NCBI RefSeq assembly: GCF_000143415.4
Contig: NW_003314261.1
Location: 2,234,178 to 2,298,177, forward strand
Length of the DNA stretch: 64,000 nt
Source of the DNA: Selaginella moellendorffii
Lineage: Eukaryota > Streptophyta > Lycopodiopsida > Selaginellales > Selaginellaceae
Reading direction: 5' to 3'
The notes under the pieces are model-generated. The model saw only the letters and a program-made list of their open reading frames with translations, made no database searches and was not told where the DNA came from. Position 1 is the first letter of the stretch. Each line of letters starts with the position of its first letter. The position numbers were made by a program, and so were the translations under genes. Positions 36,600-49,000 of the stretch are shown in pieces.

Positions 36600-39500
36600 A
36601 TCTATAAGAAGTTCTAAACTTAAAGCTCATCTAGAAACGTGCATCATAATGAGTGTGGAGCAGCGCATATGAGGTCTGAAAGAGTCCAAACAGTGGCAGC
36701 AATGCAATGAGAAGAGATCCAACTTTTAATGGCTGCGTACAAGGGAGGCTCAAGTGGGGCATTGAGGTCTTACCTTGGCTGCATTACACCCCTAAGGAGA
36801 CAAGTGCTTTTGGCTTTCACCCTATGTGTTCAAGCCTGAGCTCAAGTTTGAAATGGATTGAGTCTAAGTTTGAGATGGTGTGCAAGAGGAAGAGCCAACA
36901 TCAAATTACTCCAACATAGAGTGTAGAGCTGAGCGCTTAAGATCTGACCTCAGCTGCCCTCCCCTATTATATTTCTACATACTTGCACCTCCACCTCAAG
37001 CCCGAGACAATCCATGAGAGAGTTTGAAGTTAAACTCCGAGGACTTAATTTTTGTTCTTTAAATATAAATAAAAAACCAGAAATATCTAAAAGGGCACCA
37101 ACTTTTTTCAACTTAATCTCACATATACAGCTATGGAAGACAATCTGGAGCTCTTGCTGTATGGGCTTGCAGAAAATTCTGCCCAGCAACTATGGCTGCC
37201 ACAGGCCTACGATGGTGCTCAGTTAAAACCTAACCTAAATAATGACAATTTCTTTATATATATATATTTCAGTTCTATATGTAAGGATGGAATGAATTAA
37301 TATGTGGAGGAAATTTTGAGTTTATAAGGTGAAGCATGGTTTGATAAGTGTAAAGTTCAAGTATTGGTGATTAGAACTGTATAAAGAGTGGACCTCCTGT
37401 TGTGAGCTAAAAACTTATTGCCAAGAACACACCACTCTTGCCTCATAAATTTTATTGGACACTGTGAACAAGAAAAGCTCCTGATCTTTCAATTGGAAAC
37501 AAAAAATTTCATTATGCAATAAAAGGGCAACTAGAAAAGTGCCCTTCAAAGGATAACCTTTAAAAACTATGCTCTTCAGAAAAAATCCTGAGCCACCTAG
37601 CAAAAATTGGAGTTTGTTCTCTATATATAAAATGTGAACGAGTTTGCTCTTGAGATATAGTAACTTTTTCTCCTTTCTCTTAGAGTTCTCTTTCTTGGTT
37701 GCTATTTATTACACAGGAATCTTGCAACTTTACTGCTCACTCAAAATTCCATGTGCTTAATCACTCAAGCACAAGTACAACATGCTCATTGAGCTTAGCC
37801 CATTCTTGATTTGGTTTAACAAGTATGGGCATGTGGTTATCTCTAAGCTCCATTGGATGGTGAAGCAAAAGGGAGAGGATCTACAAGCTTCAAATTTGCT
37901 ATTGCCTACAAAGAAACTTGTGCCAATCTCAAAACCAGCCAATGCAAATGAAATTTATATTTATATAAAATTAAAACGCAAGAAATTAAGAAAATTTATA
38001 AATTATAAATTTTTTATTATCTATAAAGACAATAATAAAGTCTACTATGCCATGTACTATTTTAGCATAATAGGATTTTGGTAGCTATTAAATCTTGTCA
38101 ATGCCCACCATTTTTTTCTTGAAACCTAAATGTGTGAGCTGTTCTCTCTTGTATATAAGCTAGGGTCTTTAAGTTAATTGAATATACACATTTCTATATT
38201 CCATGCACTCATATTGGGGAAGGTGAGGGAAAATTTTAATTGTCCCTGAAAAGTGCTTGGTTTTATGTTTTTTTTTTAACTCTAGTTTTTGCATCATTTA
38301 GATCTTTTTTATTTTTGTAATTTTTTCCATTTCTTCTCTTTTTTTTTTCTTTTCATTCATTTGTAACAACCTCCTCCTCCTTTGAGTCAAAGGAGGAGGC
38401 TATTACAAACGAATGAAAAGAAAAAAATTAAACATTTGCTTAAAGGTGCAATTCCTCTTGTTAAGTCAAAAGTATGGTGTAGTTCCTTTTGTTCTTGCTG
38501 CCAATCCTCATGTTTAATTGTAATTTTTCCATGAAAATCTTGGAAATGATGTACATTAATGGTTTAATCACTTTACAATGATTGCCATATACATATGGGA
38601 AACTTGTGCAAATACCAAACATTATCCCTAAAATGATGGCATTGTAATGGTACAATGGCTTGAGTATAGCCACTTGTGCGGACTAGAGCATTCTCCCAAA
38701 CATCTTTGAATGTGCATTTAGACATGTTAACAATTGTGATGAAATTTTATAACAATTACATCACCTTTGTCAAGGGTTATTTGAGTCAATTATGCAATTT
38801 AGTGTTTATTCTTGAAGCCTCTTATTTTATGCAAAACCAAATATGTCAAAGCAGATTAAGTTAAGAATGTCAAGATCTTATAAGACCTGTGCATGCACTT
38901 GCCCCAGTTCCTTTAACAACATTTTTCGACTGGCATAAAGTTACAAGATATCACCTCTCCCACTTGTCGCTACACATACTTTAATTCCACTTCTTGTAGG
39001 AGATGATCGAATACTAATGTTTAAAGACAAAGATGAGGACATAGTTATGGCCATGATATTTATTATTAGGCATGTGATAAAGTTGGCCACATGTATTGGC
39101 ATTATCAGTGTTTTCTAGATTAATGTCCTCCATTTCCTAAGTGGAGGCTTTAGTGTAAATAATGTCATGTTAATACTATTGCAATGGAAAGTATTGACAT
39201 AAAGATTCTTTCGGAAATGAGAAGTTATGCAAGTAGTGGAAGGTTTTTGCATAAATAAGTTAATAACCTCTCTACCTTTCTTTTGGGAGTACCATTAAAG
39301 GGTTCATTTGACACTAGTTCATCTAATATTTACTTCTAGATTTATTTTTATAACAAGAGGTCATTTGTTATCTTTTTTGTGTTGGTGGATACAAATTTAA
39401 GTTTATCTTGTATTACTCGGCTTGTTGCTATATATTGTCTCAATCTATTGCCACACATCTAGAACTGTGTTGGTGCAATATAACTAGTCTTTATTCTCTA

Positions 39501-40180
39501 TACCAAAGGTGGATATCCTAGATGTGTACCCTTTTCTTCACACTACTAATTTTCTAGATTTTCTGGGGAGATTATACATATGTGTGTGTTTGGGATGAGA
39601 CAAATTTAGCTGTGCATATCAATGATCTTAAACTTGAGCTTCAATTGTTATGGGTGGTGCTAAGTAAATTTTTTGACTTTATCATTAATATGGATTGATT
39701 GTAATGCAATCATGCCAAATATGATTTTGAGGTTTCTCCCTCTTATTTTATTATTCCTCACTTTTATTCCACTTTGGTTTTTTTTTAACCTTTATTTCTA
39801 TCACTTTTGTCTTTCTATTACTTCTTATTGTGTTTCCTTTTTGCTTTTCTATTTCTATCACTTTTATCTCTCCATTACTATTAACCCCAAATATCCTAAA
39901 ACCCTTAACCGATTGAAAAATAAGGTGCATTTTTGTTCATGAGCCCTTTTCTTCTATATTTGAACCTTATGGATTGTTTTTCAAGTTATTTTCTTTGGTT
40001 GCTTATAATCCACTATGCTTCCCTACAAATTCACACCCTCGTGAATGAAAATTGAGAGCCCCACTCTCTTGACACCCTACCCTCAGGTTAAATCTAAGGG
40101 GAGCAAACTAGACCTACCAGATGTCAATTAATATGTGGTGTGATTCCCTTAGCCAATCAATAGAGTCGGACCAAGACCCC
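36600..40180. mobile_element. AT-rich block, probable decayed internal part of an old LTR element
   Basis: No intact gene; stops are dense on all frames. A reverse-oriented primer-binding-site-like sequence at its right edge (40181-40193) next to an LTR end suggests that this is the inside of an old element transcribed to the left. No gag or pol motif could be read with confidence, so the call rests on position and the edge signal only. 36610-36950 next to the ABCC gene is of mixed composition and may be its 3' flank. Confidence 0.4.
38342..38427. repeat. Near-perfect palindrome, about 40-bp arms, almost no loop
   Basis: TTTTCATTCATTTGTAACAA... up to CTCCTTTGA is followed after one base by TCAAAGGAGGAGG...TTACAAACGAATGAAAAG. 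The arms differ at about three positions plus an extra CTC unit. Likely a small fold-back insertion. Confidence 0.85.
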
Positions 40181-40193
40181 TCTGATACCAAAT
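40181..40193 (-). promoter_or_regulatory. Primer binding site of element B3 (initiator tRNA-Met type)
   Basis: On the reverse strand TTTGGTATCAGAG directly follows an LTR end TTTACA (40194 onward), the classical arrangement of an LTR retrotransposon primed by tRNA-Met. Confidence 0.6.
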
Positions 40194-40259
40194 GTAAACT
40201 CCTAAATTTGGTCTTCCCAAGAGAAGAGTCTGAGATGGACCCGAGATGGAGTCCGAGAT
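40194..40259 (-). mobile_element. LTR of family B (copy B3), 3' end, cut off by insertion of element A
   Basis: Begins TGTAAACTCC (reverse: ...TTTACA end) and runs into GAGATGGACCCGAGATGGAG-type minisatellite, which stops at 40259 and continues after 15 kb at 55354. This is the small left piece of an LTR split by element A. Confidence 0.6.
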
Positions 40260-41389
40260 TGTCGCGAATGTGACTTCAGGTATTGGAAGTTACCTGTCGA
40301 CCAGTCCTTACGGACACTTTTACCTTACTGCCACGATAGCAGGAGGTCGGTATTGCTGAACCCTTTATCAGCCCCTCTTATTCAAGTGTTAGTAAACTGG
40401 ACTTTGCATCTGTACTTGGCCGGATGAGCATAAGGACGGAATTCTTAAGTGTCTATTCAACCAAGCATACTTGGCTTGGCTTTTTAGTTCTCTTTTGCTA
40501 TGTCTTGCACTGGTTTGACAAGAACCCTTGTGTATTGAGATTAGTCTTTCAATATCACTAGATGATACCTTACTGTGTTTGCCAAACACCTTCGCTATCA
40601 TGCCCTTTGTGTTAGTCTCATTTCGGTCCTAAATGCTATTTATGGAAAGTGTCTAGATTTGCTCATTTGGCATATCTATGGAATGTAGAGATTGTTCTAA
40701 ACACAATGGTGTTCGTCCCGTGTCCAAATTTGCAATCTAGGAACATTCCATATTTAGTAAGTTTTGAGTTTGTCCCAGAGACTAACTCCTGATACTAAGG
40801 GAGGCTTGNNNNNNNNNNNNNNNNNNNNNNNNNNNNNNNNNNNNNNNNNNNNNNNNNNNNNNNNNNNNNNNNNNNNNNNNNNNNNNNNNNNNNNNNNNNN
40901 NNNNNNNNATGGCTGACTAACCTGAGGCATAATCTAGCTCTTGCGTGTTTGTCCTTGTTTTGCGTCTGGCTTGGGTCTAAGCCCAAGTTCCATTCCATGC
41001 TAGCTGGTGGAGTACCCATGTCCTCACGTTAAGCCACCAATATGCCGAAATAGCACCAGACTTTGTTTGGCTCTGTTTTACATGCTGGTACTGGCATTGG
41101 GATGCTGGTTGCTCCAGGACTGTTCCAAGTTGCTCTGGGCTTCTATCCCTTTGCTCCTTGGGCTGTATGCTTGGGAGTTGCTCCGTGGTACGGTTCCATC
41201 ACTCTTTGACTTCATGCTTGGGAGTTTGGCACCGTTCCTTTGTTTAGTGGCCCAAGACCCTGAACCTTGGGTTTTGCACCACTGTCCTTTGGACACGTGG
41301 CATGTGTCACTGGCATAAAGAGGGTTTAGGGTCCGCTTTGTGGTGTTATCCTATGGTAAATCACTATAGGATAAAGGGTCAAAACCATA
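40260..41389 (+). repeat. Left LTR of element A (contains the assembly gap)
   Basis: Matches the right LTR along its length; the last ~10 bases (GTGCACTACA in the right copy) are missing or changed. The N run replaces a G-rich stretch that is present in the right copy at about 54739-54838. Confidence 0.8.
40809..40908. other. Assembly gap (100 N)
   Basis: Exactly 100 undetermined bases. Comparison with the right LTR shows that the missing part is the G-homopolymer-rich segment, a likely cause of sequencing failure. Confidence 0.99.
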
Positions 41390-41403
41390 TTTGGTATCAG
41401 AGG
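41390..41403 (+). promoter_or_regulatory. Primer binding site of element A (tRNA-Met type)
   Basis: TTTGGTATCAGAGG right after the left LTR; complementary to the 3' end of plant initiator tRNA-Met. Confidence 0.8.
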
Positions 41404-44206
41404 ATGAGTCTTGGCGAGTACTATCCAATAAGATTGGGCAACTAGTCTCATTGCATACGCAGAGATGAAAACGATGATCCAAGTGGGTACACGTTTGGGT
41501 GCAAAAGGCTTTGCAATTGTTCCTTGGGTATGGTTTTTGTTACCTTTTTGTACCGTATTGTATGAGCTTGCTCTTGGGCTCATAAGATGGTTTGAGATGT
41601 TCCATTTGCACGAGTTTGAGCTTGGGCTCGTGAGTGAGGCACATTAGCAACTTGAGGATACACTTTGAGTTGGCAAGATTAATATTAGCCTATCAGTGGT
41701 TCTGTGAGTTGTTCCATGTACCATGGGTGAAAGTAAACCTTCCCTAGGTTTGCTATGAGTGGTGAATAGGCTAGTCTGTAGCTGTTTAGCACGGCACTAG
41801 TGGATTCTTCCTAGGCATGGTTACAAGTGGATCAATCAAAATCATAAGGATTAGTCTATTGGTTCAAGTAGTCATTGCCGTTCTCTCTCATAAACTTTCC
41901 TTACATTGGACTAAAGGCAGTGCAAAAGCAAGCTTGAGGTTTAGTCAAAGATAAGACCAAAAAGAGAGTTGTCAGGGACGAAGGATCAAACACGTAAATC
42001 ATCTTCTCTTATTGGAGAGATAATTTGCAACGATGTGTTAACTCATTGTTTGTATTCATATTATGCAATCAAGAGTTTCTACCTTGATGCATCTTGGAGA
42101 TGATGGTCTTAGAAATAGTGAGTTGTGGAATGGATAGTGGTGAAGTGCTAAACCATTTTGTCTAGACTTGTTATTGGAAGATTTAAGTTACAATGATCAA
42201 TTCTTTTCTAGGGAACCTTGTTATTACTCTTTGAGTAGCTTGGTGTTGGATTAGTGTTGAGTTTGGTCGGAAAGAGAGTGGCATGAACTTGTCCATGTTG
42301 TGAACAAAAGTTAGTGGTGTTCAGTGTTGTAAATCTCTATCGGTGGAGTGTGGCATTTACGTTGCATTTTGTCGAATCGAGTTGGCACTTAATAGACACA
42401 TAAACCTTTGTAGTAATGACGTGGGAGCTGCTCATGGTGTTGCTCATGGTGTTGCTCAATTGATGATCAAATCATTGTGATTTTTATATCATATCCATGT
42501 GATAATGAACAATGTGTTTACGAAGTTGCTTGGTTAAACGATGATCAACCCTAAAGTGGTTGGTAGTAATGCTAGTCTACTTACACGAAATAGCATTGTA
42601 GTATCTTTGACTAAATTCTCAATGGTGGATCAATTATGCTAAGCTTATGTTAGTATGTTGTTTCCTTAAGGGTTTGCCCATAAGGTGTTGGAAGAGGGTT
42701 GTAGCATTCACTTGCTATAGCTTGTCGGTTGATTCATTAATACTTGGAGTAGATTGTTAGATGGAGAAGATGTATAGTTGAGGCATTAACATCGCTAGCA
42801 TTTGTGTTAGTGGAAGTGGCATTGTTATTTCTAATGATAAGGATTTTCCTTAGAGCTTGATTTTCTATGTCATTTTTTGTTAGTGTTTGGGCTTCACATT
42901 GGATCTTGAAGGTGGTTGAAGAAGAGTGTTAGTGCAATGTGAATATCTGAAGATATGGTCTTTGTGATCAAGCTTTGGATGCTCATTTTGCATTTTGCGG
43001 ATGTCGGTGTTGAATATCGGAAAAATGGGCAAAGATGTTCGATGTTTAGCATACTATGGGTCTTGAGAATTTGTATTAAGGTGAATCTATGTGAAGTTGT
43101 TAGTAGGAAGAAGTTGATTAAGTCTTGAAAGTTTGCATTCCTAGACTGAGAGTCATTCTTTCTCTAGGATGGAAAATTTTCCACAAATTTTCTTAGACTT
43201 TTCCAATGGCTAATCTATTGATCACTTTGTCCGAAAACCATTTTGTTTTTTGTAAACCACTACAAACTAGTGAAGGGGTAGGAGTTGACTTCAGTTGGCT
43301 TAGACCTTAGTAGGTAGTTTGTATGATGCAGCCCGAAAGGGATGCTGACTTTTGGAGCTAAAACAATTGAGTTGGATAGAGTCTGGAGTTGGTGTAGAAA
43401 CGTAGTTGTTGCACTTTTCTAAAAAAGTGACCCTTATGCCTTTCTTCTAGTGTTGTGCTTCATGGTAGGTTGCACTTTGTATTTTGTTAAGACTCTATGA
43501 GAGTAGTGAGTTCTCACTGATCTTGATTTAGTCTTAGTAGCCCTACACCTTGGCTTAGGATGGTGATGTCCAACTTAGTTGTTTGAGGTTGAGATGTTGA
43601 TACCTGTACTATAGCTTTGTTTAAGTGGAGGTTGTGTACCGATATGAATCTATCTCGTGGTCTTCACTTTTGTTTCGACTGAGTGTTGATCATGCATAGC
43701 TAGCCTCTTCAAGGCATGCTCAAAGCTATTGGCTAAATGTGTTGTGAGCTTATCGCGGTTGAGTTGGATTTGAGTGGTCATTTAGTTTGTGCTTGTCCAT
43801 GAACCTTTATCTCATACCTGGGGTATTACATTCATGTTGGCCAAGCATATAACTTAGTGGCGTGAGTTTAGTGTTTGGTTCTTGTGAAAGCAAGTTGAAG
43901 AGTGATTGTTGATTGCTTTGCGACTAGTGATTGCTTGTAGACTTCATCGAGGACTATTGACACTTGCTTCACTCGATGAAGATTTAGCAGTGGTGGGCTT
44001 GCTTTACCGGATGGTGTTGCGGAGGATCGTATTATTAGACTTACATGGGTTATCCATGTTGGCATGTCGACTCTACCTCTATCGATATCATTTGGTTGTG
44101 TTTAGTTTATGGTGTTGGATTTCATTGAGTCTTGGACGTGGTGATTCACTCCTTGATAAAGTGTTATATGTAACTGAGTTTTGCTGAAGGATTGGTCTCA
44201 GATACT
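41404..44206 (+). mobile_element. Interior of element A, left part, no coding frame
   Basis: T/G-rich DNA with only short frames; no gag, protease or polymerase motif found on either strand. It is continued at 52035 after the inserted element D. Confidence 0.6.
44202..44206. repeat. Target site duplication of element D, left copy (ATACT)
   Basis: ATACT directly before TGTAAGCC at 44207; the same five bases directly follow the right LTR at 52030-52034. Confidence 0.9.
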
Positions 44207-44237
44207 TGTAAGCCACAAATTTTTCCTTTCCAATATG

Positions 44238-44524
44238 ATGCTTTATTTCGTTAAAGTGGAACTTATTCAGTAAAGTGGGACATTAATTAGCATGTGTCCA
44301 CATGCCATTTCCTAGTACTTAATTAATATTTATTAATATTTCTATCAGTTTTTTAATTTATTTTTTATATTTCACAATATTATAACACAAAATCATATGA
44401 AAAGTTTTTAATTTATAAATTATAAAGCTAAAACTTCAATTTTTTATTGTTGTTATAAAAATGGCATGTGGCCACACACCATAAGTGGGATAATGAAAAG
44501 TTCCACTTTAACGAAATAAAGCAT
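44238..44524. mobile_element. MITE (287 bp) with perfect 27-bp terminal inverted repeats
   Basis: Starts ATGCTTTATTTCGTTAAAG... and ends with the exact reverse complement of its first 27 bases. The flanks are TATG on both sides (44234-44237 and 44525-44528); the uninterrupted site in the other LTR of element D reads TTTG, so the duplication is visible as one added copy. The interior is AT-rich and has no coding frame. Superfamily not assigned: a TATG or TA duplication and ATGCTT ends fit no family I can name with confidence. Confidence 0.9.
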
Positions 44525-45284
44525 TATGCCAGCTTACCTCGCCTATCCGACCAACTCTGCCTTGGCTTGTGCTAAGTTCCCTCGCCAAGGTTCTCGCCCA
44601 TGGTACCAGCTCCTACTTGGTTTCAGCTACTTACTGCACGAGCAACGGAGTGTTAGCCATCCATCTACGGATTCCCAAATCTCTCCCAATCCCCCTCCCC
44701 GGGTTAGACTGGACTTAAGGTTCGGCTACACTCCCCGCAGGCACAAGCAGCCAAGCACACCAAGCCTCCAGATTCCTAACACCCCTTGGTACCACAAGAC
44801 TTGATCATGGGACCCTCTAAATCCCAAGCCTTGGGTGCAGCACTTGCTTTGGGACGTCGGGGCGAAACACCGTGGCCTAACGGCCCAGTATGGGTACCTC
44901 TACCCCCCCTCTTCCATCCCGAAGGGAAGGCCCAAGCCCCTGGAAGGGCGAGGACCAATGAGCCACAAGGTACTCAAGTGGGGCACCACTCCACCTGAGC
45001 CGGGAGCACCGCAGTCGGTTTCCCTTTCGGGAGTGGGAGCTGCTCTTGAGCACTTCCTTGGATGGCCCCTCCGGCACCAGCCAAGTCCATGCTCACTCCC
45101 ACCCAAGGCCCCTCGGTCCCAGTCCCAACCTCAAGTTGGTTTGGAAGCCCAACTGGAGAGTCCCTTCAAAACTGGTTCCTGGACCTCGCTATCCCTACTA
45201 TACTTTTGGAACCCCCTGCAACCCCCCCCGCCCCTGGGAGATGCACGCTTTGGGCTTTCACCCCTTGACCCGTATTAGTATTTA

Positions 45285-45565
45285 GACTTAGTCTCTGGCT
45301 CGATCTCGGACCCGATTTCGGATCCGACTTCGGATTCGGTCTCGGACTCGATTTCAGACTCGATCTCGGACCCGATCTCGGACCCGACCTCGGACTCGAC
45401 CTCGGACTCGGTCTCGGACCCGATTTCGGATCTCGGACTCCGTCTCGAACTCGGTCTCGAACTCGGACTCGAACTCGGTCCCCGAGTCGGTCTCAGACTC
45501 GATTCCGGACTCTATCTCGAACTCGGTCCTAGAGTCGGTCTTGGACTCGATCCTCGACTTGGTCC
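45285..45565. repeat. Minisatellite of CTCGGA/CTCGAA-type hexamers in LTR of D (left copy)
   Basis: Long run of degenerate 6-bp units (GGACTCGGTCTCGGACTCGA and variants) reading Ser-Asp-Ser or Arg-Val-Arg repeats in false frames. The same array occurs in the right LTR at 51672-51945. Confidence 0.95.
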
Positions 45566-45647
45566 CATCCGATGAACTTTTTGTCATTTTGGTCAAGCTT
45601 TTGGGGATCCTTTAGCCTACGACATCTCGGGGAGTCGGTTCCTTACA

Positions 45648-46050
45648 ACTCCACCACCCATAGAAGAAGTTCGATGCCCACATCGAACGTCTCGTTTTAT
45701 CCTACGACTTGTTGACCATGTCTTCGGGGGCATCCCCCCACTTAGCGGTGTGCCTAAGTTAGCCTCCCCGGCCAAGAGCCCATGACAACGGAATATAGGT
45801 GTCCCCATACTCCTCACCTCACCACGCCCTAGTATGGGGTCGGGACTTGAACCCAGCCTTGCTTTACTAGGGGGTTGGGACTCGAACCCAACCTCCATAG
45901 AATACGTCTACGGATTCGACATCCCCGCGGGGAGTCGGGCGTAGTGCCCTACGCTTGGTCGACCTATCCAACCCATGCTAATTAGCTTACCTTTGGCGCG
46001 CCTTCGGGTCCCAACATATGCCACTTGCTCAACTTTGCAAATTGATATTT
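45648..46050 (-). mobile_element. 3' untranslated part of element D
   Basis: Between the pol stop codon (46051) and the 3' LTR; includes the purine tract next to the LTR. No coding frame supported. Confidence 0.6.
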
Positions 46051-49000
46051 TTAATTGAATTTTGCATAAGTATATAGAGTTCTGCCTTGCAGAAATTCAT
46101 CCACTAGATCTCGCGCGTTCGCTAGGTTCTCCTCCGGTTCCCATGTTGCTTCGCAGTGGGGAAATCCTCTCCACTTCACATGGAACTCTCTCACCTCGCG
46201 TCCTTGTCACTTGCTCTTGCGCGCATTGAGGATGGCCTCGACTTCGTATTCCTCTTCCCCTTGGATAACCTCAGGTAAAGGTCTCACTTGGTCCTTGCGA
46301 AGCGGATCCTCAAAGTACGGCTTGAGTAAGTTCACGTGGAACACTGGGTGCATCTTCCCCATCTCTCGAGGAAGTCAGAGTCGGTAAGCCACTTTACCGA
46401 TTCGTGCCTCAATCTCGTAAGGCCCCGCGAACCTGCTTAAGGAACTCAAGATCAATTCATTTACAGGAATACATGCATCTTTACCTTTGGGTCAACTTTC
46501 GGCTGATCCCACTTGGTAGTCTGAGGTTCTTGGTGTTCAGCCACACCTTCTCCCCAGCTTGGAACTCTACATCCCGACGCTTCTGGTTCGCGTATTTGGT
46601 TTGCCTTTGTTGAGCCCGTTCCAAGGAATCCCTCACTAGATTCCAAATGCTGAGTCTTTCCGCCGTGAATGCCTCCACTGCGGGCAACTCTCCATGATAC
46701 TCGGCCACGTTGAGTTCCACAGGACCTTCAATAGCTCGCCCATTGATGACTTCCCATGGACTCACCCCGATACTCGAATGTGGTGAGTTGTTATAACACA
46801 TTTCCGCAAGTCCCAAATGACTTACCCAATCGGTCTGGTCTCCCGAGACATAGCATCGCAAATAATCCTCCAGCTGCCTATTCACCCTTTCCGTTTGTCC
46901 GTCTGTCAAGAAGTGTTAGTGCCAACAACTTGACTTAATACCCCATACCTGTCTGTGGGTGATAGGCTGTGCTGAATTTCAACTTGGTGCGATACTGTTC
47001 GAGGAGAGTCCTCCAGAACCTACTGGTGAAGATCTTATCTCGATCTGAGATGATCTCTTCTGGTCTTCCCCGCACTCGAACCACTTGCTCGAAGAACAGC
47101 TTCGCCACACCTTCCGCATCCAATTTTGTTGTGGTGGGTATGAAATGTGCCATTTTCGAAAATCGGTCCACCACCACGAATATCGCATCAAACCCCTCGC
47201 TTGGGGGGAGTCCCGTGATGAAGTCCATTGTAAGACATTTCCACGGGCGATCCGGAATTGGGATGCTTTGCAACAAGCCCCCACTAGCCTTAGTCACAGC
47301 TTTTACCTGTTGACATGTTGGACATGTCTTTACTTAGTCTTGGACGTCCTTAGCCATATCTGGCCAATGGTACTTCCTTTTGAGTAAGCCCATCGTTTTG
47401 GGCACTCCACCGTGTCCCGCAAGAGGTCCGTCATGACACTCTTCTAAGGCCACCTTCCTTAGTTCCCCTTCTGGAACATACACCCTCGTTTGCTTGTAAT
47501 AAATGAGTCCGTTGCGTTCCGCATAGCCCGTTTTCTCTTCCGTTGGCAACTCACCTCTCTGGTGAGCTTCCCGCGCCTCTAGATTCCTCAGCAACACTTC
47601 CTGTGCTAGACCATCGTTCTCATATGCTGTCCGCACATCGTCCCAGAAGGTTGTTGTTGCGCTGGATATTGCCAACCTCAAGCTCGCTTTTCGACTTAGC
47701 GCATCCGCCACGATGTTGCTCTTCCCAGGCTTGTACAGAATTTCGCAATCAAACTCGGCCAAGGCATTGGCCCACCGACCTTGTTTCCCTCTTAGGTCGG
47801 GCTGTGACAAGAAGTGTTTCGTTGCCACATTGTCCGTGTAAACCTTGAAGTGTCTCCCAAGGTAGTGTCGCCACTCCTTGAGTGCCTTGACCACCGCAAA
47901 CAATTCCTTCTCGTGGGCAGGCCACTTCCGTTGAGCCTTGTCCAGCTTCTTCGAGAAGAACGCTACCGGATGGTTGTCTTGCTTCAAAACTGCGCCCAAC
48001 GCAAAGTCTGAAGCATCCGTTTCTACCTCAAAGTCCTTACCAAAGTCTGGTAATGCCAATACGGGAGCCTTCCTCAACTTCCCTTTGAGGTGGACGAATG
48101 CCGCCTCGCATTCCGCTGTCCACACCATCTTCCCTTTTCCTGTTTGGTCCGTTAAGGGCAGGGCTACTCTCGAATAGTGTCTGATAAACTTTCGATAGTA
48201 GTTGCATAGCCCCAGGAATGCCCTCAACTCGTGTACATTGGATGGTCGCTCCCATTCCTGGATCGCTTGGACCTTCTCCGGGTCCACCTTAAGCCCGTCC
48301 TGGCCCACCACATGCCCGAGAAACTTTACCTCTTGTTGAGCAAAGTCACATTTGCTCTCTTTAGCATACAGCTTGTGTTCCCTTAGTTTCTCAAACACCT
48401 TCGCCAAGTGTTCGGCATGCTCCTCTAGCGTCTCGCTATAGATTAGGATGTCGTCGATATAGACGACCACGAAGTGATCCAGATAGGGTACAAAGATGTG
48501 GTTCATTAGCGCCGAAAACGTTGCCGGCGCATTACATAGCCCGAAGGGCATCACCAGAAACTCAAAGCTCCCATACCTCGTTCGACAGGTTGTCTTCTCA
48601 ACATCTTCCTCGGCTACCCTGATCTGGTAGTATCCTGACCTTAGGTCAATCCTCGAGAAGTATTTTGCCTTTCCCAACCTATCGAACAGGTCCTCAATCC
48701 TTGGCAAAGGGTACTTGTTCTTCTTTGTATACTTGTTGAACAAGCGGTAGTCTATGCACATGCACATAGATCCATCTTTCTTTTTCACAAATAACACTGG
48801 TGCCCCATACGGCGACTTGCTCAACCTAACATACCCTTTGTCCACCAACTCCTCTAGTTGGCACTTGAGCTCCTTGAGTTCTTTTTCATTCAAACGATAA
48901 GGGGGACGAACCACTACCTCAGCACCCTCAACCAGCTCAATCTTATGTTCTATCGGTCGTGCTGGGGGTAGCCCCGCCGGTAGCTCCTCCGGCATGGTAT

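Larger units (their letters stand above)
44207..45647 (-). repeat. 3' LTR of element D (left copy), split by a MITE
   Basis: Begins TGTAAGCCACAAATTTTTCC, is interrupted at 44238 by the MITE, resumes at GCCAGCTTACCTCGCC and ends CGGTTCCTTACA. Contains the CTCGGA-type minisatellite at 45290-45560. Confidence 0.92.

Noticed and set aside
44526-45280. Forward frames (for example MPAYLAYPTNSALACAKFPR) at the start of the LTR of D as a gene
   Set aside because: The same text recurs in the right LTR at 50.9 kb; it lies in an LTR antisense to the element, and has no recognised domain.
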